Source: Chloroflexota bacterium
GTDB lineage: Bacteria; Chloroflexota; Dehalococcoidia; SM23-28-2; RBG-16-64-32
DNA: 9,545 bases
Direction: 5' to 3'
Assembly: GCA_022561095.1 (NCBI GenBank)
Contig: JADFRV010000076.1
Coordinates: 1-9,545 of the forward strand
The notes below the pieces were generated by a model, which searched no databases, was not told where the DNA came from, and saw only the letters and a program-made list of their open reading frames with translations. Of this stretch, positions 1-5,803 are shown in pieces (the first letter of the stretch is position 1; every line of letters starts with the position of its first letter). The position numbers and the translations under genes are program-made.

Positions 1-33
1 GCCGGTGCCGCCCGTAATCAGCACGCGCGCCAT
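1..33 (-). CDS. N-terminus of an NAD(P)-binding epimerase/SDR-type protein (partial, runs off the window)
   Basis: Only the first 11 codons are inside the window: an ATG start followed by MARVLITGGTG. The short strand, then ITGGTG, is the opening of a Rossmann fold as seen in NAD-dependent epimerases, extended SDRs and NmrA-like proteins. The rest of the GxxGxxG motif lies beyond the left edge. The start lies 4 bp after the stop of the LLM oxidoreductase, so the two are very probably co-transcribed. A weak AGGT Shine-Dalgarno-like sequence sits inside the end of the upstream gene. The enzyme class (epimerase, dehydratase or reductase) cannot be decided from 11 residues. Confidence 0.6.
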   Translation of the reverse strand, partial: MARVLITGGTG

Positions 34-37
34 CACG

Positions 38-976
38 CTACCTGAACGCCGGTATCACCTCTTGCGAGAAGCGGAGGAGGCTATTGCGGTGGCTGCGGGG
101 GAACTGGGACACCATGATCTCCTCCACGCCCGCGTCGACGAACGCCTGAACGCCGTTCTTCACGTCGTCCACGGAGCCCATGAGGACGGATCGGCGCGCC
201 TCCTCCTCCGTGCCGCCGCGGAACGCCATGGTGCCCTGGACCACGCGCTGCTGGAACGCCGGGTCCTCGTTCAGGAACAGCATCACCTGTGTGGTCCGCC
301 GGATCTCGCTGAAGTCGCGGCCCACGTCCTTGCAATGCTGCTCCAGCACCTCGTACTTGTGCCGGACCTCCTCCGGCGTGCCGATAACGTTGGTGGCGTC
401 GGCGTACTTGGCCACCGTGCGCAGCGTGTGCTTCTCGCCGCCGCCGCCGATGAGGATCGGCGGGTGTGGCTGCTGTACGTTACCCGGGTTGTACGGCGGC
501 TGGTCCAACTGGTAGTAGCGCCCCTGGAAAGTGGGCCGCATCTCCGTCCACAGCAGCTTGATCACCTGCACCGCCTCGTCCAGCCGCTCCAACCGCTCCT
601 TCGTGGTGTGGAAGGGGATGGCGAACGCCTCGTGCTCGTAGGTGTGCCAGGCGCCGCCGAGGCCGAACTCAAGCCGGCCGCCCGATATCTGGTCCACCGT
701 CGTCGCCATCTTGGCCAGCACAGCCGGGTGACGATAGGTGTTGCCCGTGACCATGATCCCCAGCCGAACGCGTGATGTGGCCTGGGCCAGCGCGGCGAGG
801 GCGGTCCAGCCCTCCATGCACGGGCCCTCGGAGCCCGTGGCGACGCCCATGCCGGTCACGAAGTGGTCCATCAGCCAGAGGTGATCGAAGTTAGAGTCGC
901 CGTCCAGCTCCTGCCAGAGCGACAGCAGCTCGTCCCAGGAAACCCCTGCCTGAGTGGCCTGTACACCGAACTTCAA
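38..976 (-). CDS. LLM-class flavin/F420-dependent oxidoreductase
   Basis: A 312-residue protein of the luciferase-like monooxygenase (bacterial luciferase/F420-dependent) superfamily, a TIM-barrel family that oxidises or reduces small organic substrates with FMN or coenzyme F420. Visible family features are an N-terminal LKFGVQ strand, the W-M-D-H segment near residues 34-38, the RVRLGIMVTGNTYRHPAVLAK stretch (69-89), TTVDQISGGRLEFGLGGAW (92-110), and the ILIGGGG strand-turn (174-180). Length is normal for the family. I chose the TTG at 974-976 because an AAGGAG ribosome site lies 6 nt upstream and the protein then begins at the expected first barrel strand. An in-frame ATG 62 codons upstream reaches back into the previous gene's 3' end and adds only basic low-complexity sequence. 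It probably works with the neighbouring CoA-transferase and SDR. FMN versus F420 use is not decidable by eye. Confidence 0.88.
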   Translation of the reverse strand: MKFGVQATQAGVSWDELLSLWQELDGDSNFDHLWLMDHFVTGMGVATGSEGPCMEGWTALAALAQATSRVRLGIMVTGNTYRHPAVLAKMATTVDQISGGRLEFGLGGAWHTYEHEAFAIPFHTTKERLERLDEAVQVIKLLWTEMRPTFQGRYYQLDQPPYNPGNVQQPHPPILIGGGGEKHTLRTVAKYADATNVIGTPEEVRHKYEVLEQHCKDVGRDFSEIRRTTQVMLFLNEDPAFQQRVVQGTMAFRGGTEEEARRSVLMGSVDDVKNGVQAFVDAGVEEIMVSQFPRSHRNSLLRFSQEVIPAFR

Positions 977-1007
977 GGTGCGCTCCTTTTCTAGAATTCC
1001 TTCACTT

Positions 1008-1050
1008 TTACGCGAACGTAAGAATAGGGTAACCCCACGCCCTCGGTCAA
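1008..1050 (-). promoter_or_regulatory. Candidate sigma70-type promoter with overlapping palindrome, upstream of the LLM gene
   Basis: On the minus strand a TTGACC -35 box (1045-1050) is followed, after 18 bp, by a TATTCT -10 box (1021-1026). Transcription would start near 1013 and leave a leader of roughly 37 nt before the TTG start at 976. A palindrome, TTACG-TTCG-CGTAA (1008-1021), overlaps the -10 box and the expected start point. It is placed where a repressor would act, or where an RNA hairpin would form at the 5' end. The site lies in the 89-bp gap after the CoA-transferase stop, so the LLM and SDR genes may be transcribed separately from the CoA-transferase. This is pattern matching only. 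Confidence 0.4.
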
Positions 1051-1065
1051 GCGGTCGGCCTGCGT

Positions 1066-3627
1066 TTATTCGCCGGCCTTCTGCTCCAGCCCCAACTGCT
1101 GCTTGTAGTCCGGCTCCAGAGCGGCCACGGCCCCCATCTGGAGAAAGGTGGTGGTGGGCCACTGGACGAACATGCGCATGACGTCCTCTCCCGCCGCGAG
1201 CTCGGGCCTATCGCCGATGATCTTCCGCTCCTGGAGACCCGAAATCTCCTCGTCCGAAAGGCCGAGGAGGCCTTGGAGGATCTCCTTGTTGTGCTCACCA
1301 AGCTTGGGGGCGGGGGCGCGGGTCGACACGTCGAAGGCGGAGAAGCGAGCGCCGAGCTGGCGAGGTACCGGCCTGGGGCCGACGTCAGGCTGATCGATCG
1401 TCTCGAAGTAGCCGCGCTCCCGCAGGTGCGGGTCCAGGAGCACCTCCTTCGGGTTGAGCACGGCGGCCGCGGTAACGCCCGCAGCCTGGAGCAGGTGCAT
1501 CGCCTCGATGTGGCCCTGCTCCCGCGTCCAGGAGGCGATCAGCTCATCCAGCTCGTCGTGGTGGCGGTGGCGGCCCAGCACGTCGGCGAACCGCTCGTCC
1601 CCCGCCCAGTTGGGCTGCCCCACGGCCTCGCAGAACGCCTGCCACTCCGCATCGTCGCGCACGGTGAGCACCAACCAGTTGTCCTCGCCGCGACAGGGGT
1701 AGCAGCCCTGAGGCGCGAACCAGGGGCTGCGATTGCCGATACGCTCCGGCTCGCGGCCGTTGAACGCGTAGTCCATCAGTGCGTAGCCGCCGATGGGGAT
1801 CGCCGCCTCCTGCTCAGACAGGTCGATGTACTGGCCCTTGCCGGTGCGGCGCCTGTAGTGCAGGGCGGCCAGGACAGCGCCCGCCCCCGCGATGCCGGAG
1901 TAAGGGTCGGTGAACGATATCCCCGTGCGCAACGGCTCGCCGCCGCGATAGCCGGTGAAGGAGGAGATGCCGGAGGCGGGCTCCAGCCCCATCCCGTAGG
2001 CTGAGTAGTCGCGCCAGGGCCCGTTCTGGCCGTAGCCGGAGAGAGCGATCATGATCAGGTCCGGCTTTATCTTGCGCAGCGACTCGTAGTCCAGGCCGTG
2101 CTGGGCCATGACGCGGGGCGTGAAGCTCTCAGCGACGACGTCCATGTGGGGGATGAGGCGCTTGAGCAGTTCCACGGCATCCGGTTCGTTGAAGTCGAGG
2201 GTTAGAGACTTCTTGCCCGCGTTGCGGTAGAGGAAGTAGCCCATCCGGTTCCAGAAGTCGTCGTGGGAGTCGTTATCAGCGATGACGAGAAGGCGGGTGA
2301 TGTCGGTGCGCTTGAGGCCTTCGAGCTTGATGACCTCGGCGCCCAGGTCGGAGAGGATACGGGTGCAGGTGGGCCCGGCGTAGGGCTGGGTTAGGTCCAG
2401 CACGCGGATACCGGAGAGAGGCAGATCAGTCATTGGGGCACCCCGCTCACGCAGGATGCGTGCCTCCTCCGAATCGTAGCCGAGATCCAACAGTACCTCG
2501 TGCGTGTGCTCTCCCAGAGTAGGCGCTGGCCCCGTGCGGAGCGGCGTCTCCGACATCTTGAACGGCGCTCCTGCCACCTGCGTCCGCCCCAACTCCGGCT
2601 GCTCCACCTCCTGAAAGAAGCCACGCGCCTTCATATGCTCGTCCTCCTGCAAAAGCCGCGGGCTCATCACCGGCCCGAACGGCATGCGCAGCTCTTGAGC
2701 GCGCGTCAGCAGGTCCCGCCAGTCGTGCTCCAGCAGGTAGGGGCGCAGTATCTCCTCGAACTTCTGCCACTGGATGGAGCGCATCCAGAGGTTGATGAAG
2801 AGAGGGTTCTGCTCCAGCTCCGGCTGCTCCATGAGAACGGCCATTCCGAGAGGAAAGCCGGTGGCGCCCGGTACGACGACGATGTGGCCATCCTTGCAGG
2901 GGAAGATGTCCGCCGGGTAGGCGAACAGGTGGCGGGAGTAGAAGCGCTTGCGTATGGCGCCCATGAAAGAGTAGAGCGTGGTGTTGTACTCGTCGGCGGC
3001 GCCCAGCGCCTCCAGCATAGAAACGTCGATCTGCTGGCCCCCGCCGTTCGATGCGCGGTGCTCCACGGCGGCGAGAACGCCGACGAAGGCGTTGAGGCCG
3101 GCGAAGTACTCAGCCGGCTCGCCGCCGGTGCACAGCGGCTCCCTGTCGGGATCGCCTGTGACGTACATCAGGCCGGAGAGCGCCATGCAGGTCAGGGAGT
3201 TGCCCCGATAGCCGCTGTACGGCCCCGTCTGACCGAACGGCGTAATGGAGCAGTAGACCAGATCCGGGAACTCCTCCTTCAGGTCGTCGTAGCCCAGGCC
3301 AAGCAAAGCCATGAGGCCCGGCGCCTGGCTCTCCACCAGCGCGTCCGCTCTGGCCAGGAGCTTGCGCAGCACGATGCGACCGCTCTCGGTCTCGATGTCC
3401 AGGCTGACGCTCTTCTTGTTCCCGTTCAGGTGGATGAACAGCCCGCCCTTGTCGTGGTGGGGGACGTCGTCCGGGAACGGCCCCAGAGTACGGGCGTAGT
3501 CACCCTGGGGCGGCTCCACCTTAATCACCTCGGCGCCGCAATCGGCCAGCAGCTTGGCGCAATAGGGCCCGGCGATCCCCTGGGAGAGGTCGATAACACG
3601 CAGGTCGTCGAGGGCGAGGTCAGGCAA
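1066..3627 (-). CDS. Tandem (two-domain) family III CoA-transferase, CaiB/BaiF type
   Basis: An 853-residue protein made of two complete CaiB/BaiF-like CoA-transferase units in one frame. Each unit opens with the family signature: residues 9-38 (DLSQGIAGPY, then GAEVIKVEPP) and 407-436 (DLTQPYAGP, then GAEVIKLEG). Each also has the NxGKKSxxLD block (about 67-77 and 469-478). Family III enzymes move CoA between an acyl-CoA and a carboxylate through a catalytic aspartate (Asp169 in formyl-CoA transferase). The second half keeps it (Asp574 in RTGISFTDPYSG). The first half has Glu173 in GGEPAEYFAG. Single-domain members of about 400 residues form interlocked dimers, so this may be a built-in heterodimer. 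About 45 residues past the usual C-terminus (roughly 809-853) are extra. The TTG start at 3625-3627 has AAGGAG 5 nt upstream. Internal Met399 lacks a strong ribosome site, which supports one fused product. Substrate unknown. Confidence 0.92.
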   Translation of the reverse strand: MPDLALDDLRVIDLSQGIAGPYCAKLLADCGAEVIKVEPPQGDYARTLGPFPDDVPHHDKGGLFIHLNGNKKSVSLDIETESGRIVLRKLLARADALVESQAPGLMALLGLGYDDLKEEFPDLVYCSITPFGQTGPYSGYRGNSLTCMALSGLMYVTGDPDREPLCTGGEPAEYFAGLNAFVGVLAAVEHRASNGGGQQIDVSMLEALGAADEYNTTLYSFMGAIRKRFYSRHLFAYPADIFPCKDGHIVVVPGATGFPLGMAVLMEQPELEQNPLFINLWMRSIQWQKFEEILRPYLLEHDWRDLLTRAQELRMPFGPVMSPRLLQEDEHMKARGFFQEVEQPELGRTQVAGAPFKMSETPLRTGPAPTLGEHTHEVLLDLGYDSEEARILRERGAPMTDLPLSGIRVLDLTQPYAGPTCTRILSDLGAEVIKLEGLKRTDITRLLVIADNDSHDDFWNRMGYFLYRNAGKKSLTLDFNEPDAVELLKRLIPHMDVVAESFTPRVMAQHGLDYESLRKIKPDLIMIALSGYGQNGPWRDYSAYGMGLEPASGISSFTGYRGGEPLRTGISFTDPYSGIAGAGAVLAALHYRRRTGKGQYIDLSEQEAAIPIGGYALMDYAFNGREPERIGNRSPWFAPQGCYPCRGEDNWLVLTVRDDAEWQAFCEAVGQPNWAGDERFADVLGRHRHHDELDELIASWTREQGHIEAMHLLQAAGVTAAAVLNPKEVLLDPHLRERGYFETIDQPDVGPRPVPRQLGARFSAFDVSTRAPAPKLGEHNKEILQGLLGLSDEEISGLQERKIIGDRPELAAGEDVMRMFVQWPTTTFLQMGAVAALEPDYKQQLGLEQKAGE

Positions 3628-3700
3628 GGGCGCTCCTTCGTGTGCTACACGGAGGCTTGGAGCGGATGATACTACAAGATTGGAACAGCAGCCACTTCCA

Positions 3701-3721
3701 CTGTTCCCTGTTCCCCGTTCC
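3701..3721. repeat. Heptamer repeat (CTGTTCC-type) in the divergent intergenic region
   Basis: Three contiguous 7-bp units, CTGTTCC, CTGTTCC and CCGTTCC, lie between the divergently transcribed CoA-transferase and crotonase genes. A reverse-oriented GGAACAG (3682-3688) can pair with the first unit to form a 7-bp stem with a 12-nt loop. On the other strand the units read GGAACNN, the same core as units in the larger heptamer array near the right end of the window. Such short heptamer repeats are known in several bacterial groups. Their role here is unknown. Confidence 0.6.
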
Positions 3722-3727
3722 TTTTGC

Positions 3728-3733
3728 TACAAT
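3728..3733 (+). promoter_or_regulatory. Possible -10 box (TACAAT) for the rightward catabolic unit
   Basis: TACAAT matches the -10 consensus at five of six positions. It lies 13 bp before the preferred crotonase start at 3747, which would give a leader of only about 6-7 nt. No convincing -35 box is visible, because the proper position falls inside the heptamer repeats. Weak call. Confidence 0.25.
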
Positions 3734-3746
3734 GCGGGTCGCTGGA

Positions 3747-4511
3747 ATGCCAATGCCTGTGCCAACCCTCTCAATGGACAAGCGCGGCCCCATCGCCCAC
3801 CTGACGTTGCGGCGGCCGGAAACCCAGAACGCCATCGACGGCGCCCTCCTGGGCGAGCTGTCCCGCGCCTGCGAAGCGATTGAGGTGGACGACGACGTCC
3901 GCGCGGTGGTGCTGGCCGCAGAGGGCGAGCACTTCTGCCTCGGCTGGGACGCAGCCCTCCTCGACGGAGAGGGCGGCGGCCCTCCCGCGGACCCCTTCGG
4001 CTGCCTGGCGGAGTTGCCGCGGCCGGTTGTCTGCGCCGTCCAGGGCGATACCCTCAGCGCCGGCCTGGAGCTGGCCCTCGCCTGCGACATCCGCCTCGCC
4101 GCGGAGGACGCACACCTGGGCCTGCCGGAGACCAAGCTCGGCCGTGTCCCCATGGGCGGCGGCAGCCAGCGCCTGGCCCGCCTGGTGGGCAGGGGCAAGG
4201 CGCTGGAGATGATCCTCACCGGCGAGCCGGTAGAGGCGCGGGAGGCGCTGCGCATCGGCCTCGTGAGCGCCGTGGCGCCTACCGATAAGCTGGCGGCCGA
4301 AGCGGAGGCGATCGCCGGCCGCATAGCGGAGCGCGGCCCCATCGCCGTGCGCTACGCCAAGGAGGCGATAAACCGCGGCCTGGAGATGCCCCTGGAGCAG
4401 GCCCTCCGCTACGAGACCGACCTGACGATCATCCTCCAGACCACGGAAGACAGAGCGGAGGGCGTCCGCGCCTTCCTGGAGAAACGGAAGCCGAAGTTCA
4501 AGGGACGATAG
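3747..4511 (+). CDS. Enoyl-CoA hydratase/isomerase (crotonase) family protein 1
   Basis: A 254-residue crotonase. Family members act on acyl-CoA thioesters by hydration, isomerisation, dehalogenation or C-C cleavage. Both acidic residues of classical enoyl-CoA hydratase are present: Glu108 in SAGLELAL (equivalent to rat Glu144) and Glu128 in GLPETKLG (equivalent to Glu164), followed by the MGGGSQRLARLVG segment. The first oxyanion-hole segment reads FCLGWD (63-68) where FSAGAD is usual, so the acyl pocket may differ. The C-terminal TEDRAEGVRAFLEKRKPKFKGR helix is intact. The start is uncertain: ATGs at 3732, 3747, 3753 and 3774 are all in frame and none has a strong ribosome site. I chose 3747 because it gives the normal N-terminal length. 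The frame is open upstream to 3642, but that part reads through heptamer repeats and is unlikely to be translated. It heads the rightward operon. Confidence 0.9.
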   Translation: MPMPVPTLSMDKRGPIAHLTLRRPETQNAIDGALLGELSRACEAIEVDDDVRAVVLAAEGEHFCLGWDAALLDGEGGGPPADPFGCLAELPRPVVCAVQGDTLSAGLELALACDIRLAAEDAHLGLPETKLGRVPMGGGSQRLARLVGRGKALEMILTGEPVEAREALRIGLVSAVAPTDKLAAEAEAIAGRIAERGPIAVRYAKEAINRGLEMPLEQALRYETDLTIILQTTEDRAEGVRAFLEKRKPKFKGR

Positions 4512-4530
4512 CGAAGGAGGTATCGATCAG

Positions 4531-4791
4531 ATGCAGGTCGTCCTGGAGATGGATGAAACCTGGTCGCTGATGTCGGCCATCACGTCCTACGTGATCGACC
4601 GCAGCGGCGTATCGCAGGATGGTAAGTCGAAAATCAGGCGCTGGCGCAGCGACCGCGCTGTAGGCACGGTGGAGATGGACGAGCTGGCGGTGGCCGTCAA
4701 CCAGGCGCTGGACACGTACCTCGACGAGAAGATGACGCGCACGGTCCGCCGTCGCGGCCGCTACGTCTCCAGCCGTGAGGTGACCCGATGA
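4531..4791 (+). CDS. Small helical protein with RWRS motif, copy 1 (unknown function)
   Basis: An 86-residue protein I do not recognise. It begins 19 bp after crotonase 1, with a clear AAGGAGG ribosome site 10 nt upstream of the ATG. Sequence character is helical and highly charged, with no signal peptide or membrane segment. The motif KIRRWRSDR places Trp at residue 38, and the C-terminal 20 residues are strongly basic (RTVRRRGRY). The next gene encodes a diverged paralogue with RWRS at exactly the same residues, and the two overlap in an ATGA (4788-4791), so their translation is probably coupled. Position between two crotonases suggests a structural, regulatory or chaperone-like role in the acyl-CoA pathway, but nothing in the sequence proves it. 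Confidence 0.75.
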   Translation: MQVVLEMDETWSLMSAITSYVIDRSGVSQDGKSKIRRWRSDRAVGTVEMDELAVAVNQALDTYLDEKMTRTVRRRGRYVSSREVTR

Positions 4792-5027
4792 GGCTGGAGC
4801 TTGAGCAGGAGGAGAGCGTCGAGCTCCTCTCCCTCATCGTCGACCGCATCACCCAGGAGGCCAAACTCGCCACCAAGGACCGGGCCACCGTGAAGCGCTG
4901 GCGCAGCGAGCAGATGAAGGCCGGCTCCGACGCGATGAAGGAGCTCACCGATAAGATCAACGCCGACCTGGAGCGCGCCCTCCAGACCAAAGCGAAAAGC
5001 GCGGTGCAGAGAGCGGACTGGCGCTGA
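4788..5027 (+). CDS. Small helical protein with RWRS motif, copy 2 (unknown function)
   Basis: A 79-residue protein, paralogous to its upstream neighbour. Aligned from the first residue, RWRS falls at 37-40 in both, with further matches at Leu5, Glu6, Glu9, Leu13, Ser15 and Ile17 and, after a one-residue shift, in the MxEL and N-x-x-L positions of the last helix. By eye, identity is roughly one residue in five. It starts on the ATG of an ATGA overlap, so it is probably translated by reinitiation. The predicted structure is two or three amphipathic helices (residues 8-28 and 48-70) with a charged surface. No family could be named. Tandem duplication plus translational coupling suggests the two products form a hetero-oligomer. 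Confidence 0.73.
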   Translation: MRLELEQEESVELLSLIVDRITQEAKLATKDRATVKRWRSEQMKAGSDAMKELTDKINADLERALQTKAKSAVQRADWR

Positions 5028-5055
5028 GATCGCCCTCCTCTTAATACGAGACACG

Positions 5056-5772
5056 ATGTTCGACACCCTCCTCTACGACAAGCAGGACGGCATCGCCTGG
5101 ATCACCCTCAACCGTCCCGATCTCCTCAACGCCATCAACATGCGGATGCGGGACGAGCTGTGGGACGTCGTCCAGGCCGTGCGAGACGACCCCGAGGTCC
5201 TGGTCGTCATCTTCAAGGGCGCCGGCGAGCGGGCGTTCTCGGCCGGGGCGGACATCAGCGAGTTCGGGACGGCGCCCTCGTACGTGGAGTCGCGGCGGGC
5301 GCGCCGCCAGCGTGACCTCTGGGGGCTCATGCTCTCGCTGGAGAAGCCGCTCATCGCCGCCATCCACGGCTACGCCCTCGGCGCCGGCATCGAGCTGCCG
5401 ATGTGCTGCGACCTCCGCATCGCCAGCGAGGACGCGCGGCTGGGGCTGCCGGAGGTGAGCCTGGGCTACATCCCCTCCGCCGGCGGCACCCAGACGCTGC
5501 CCCGCCACGTCCCGCCCGGCGTGGCGATGCACATGATCCTGACCGGCGACCCGATCGACGCCGGGACGGCGTTGCGCCACGGCCTCGTCCAGCGGGTCGT
5601 CCCCCGCGAGCGGCTCTATCAGGAGGCGGAGTCGTTGGCGCGGACGCTCATGTCGCGGGGGCCGCTGGCGCTGCGCCTGGCCAAGCGCGCGGTGCTGGAG
5701 GGGCTGGACCTGCCGCTGGCGGAGGGGTTGGCGTTGGAGCGACGCCTGGCCGCGAGGGCGCTGGCCGTGTGA
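5056..5772 (+). CDS. Enoyl-CoA hydratase/isomerase (crotonase) family protein 2, short C-terminus
   Basis: A 238-residue crotonase with a canonical active site: FSAGADISEF (61-70, first oxyanion-hole segment), GYALGAGIELPMCCDL (105-120) with Glu113, and GLPEVSLGYIPSAGGTQTL (130-148) with Glu133. Both glutamates needed for hydratase chemistry are therefore present. It ends at LERRLAARALAV, about 20-25 residues before the usual end, so the TEDRxEGxxAFxEKRxPxF helix seen in crotonase 1 is missing. I found no continuation of that helix in the other two frames after 5750. That helix helps close the active site and pack the oligomer in the family, so activity may be altered. The ribosome site is poor (GAGACACG), 28 bp after the RWRS pair. 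Located 31 bp before the acyl-CoA synthetase in the same operon. Confidence 0.9.
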   Translation: MFDTLLYDKQDGIAWITLNRPDLLNAINMRMRDELWDVVQAVRDDPEVLVVIFKGAGERAFSAGADISEFGTAPSYVESRRARRQRDLWGLMLSLEKPLIAAIHGYALGAGIELPMCCDLRIASEDARLGLPEVSLGYIPSAGGTQTLPRHVPPGVAMHMILTGDPIDAGTALRHGLVQRVVPRERLYQEAESLARTLMSRGPLALRLAKRAVLEGLDLPLAEGLALERRLAARALAV

Positions 5773-5803
5773 GCGTGACCCTAAGTCCATTCGGAGGTAG
5801 AGG

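Noticed and set aside
5..775. 256-codon plus-strand open frame opposite the LLM gene
   Set aside because: Rich in Leu, Arg, His and Val with no domain pattern. It mirrors the well-supported minus-strand oxidoreductase and arises from high third-position GC.
2433..2460. Separate second CoA-transferase gene starting at internal Met399
   Set aside because: No stop separates the halves and no strong ribosome site precedes the ATG, so a single fused protein is the simpler reading. A minor internal start remains possible.
2500..3669. 389-codon plus-strand open frame opposite the CoA-transferase, and similar frames at 1273-2004
   Set aside because: Antisense shadows of a protein with clear family motifs. 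Composition is Arg/His/Leu/Gln-rich and there are no ribosome sites.
3642..3731. Longer N-terminus for crotonase 1 from the ATG at 3642
   Set aside because: The extra residues are encoded by heptamer repeats and the promoter region and are not family-like.
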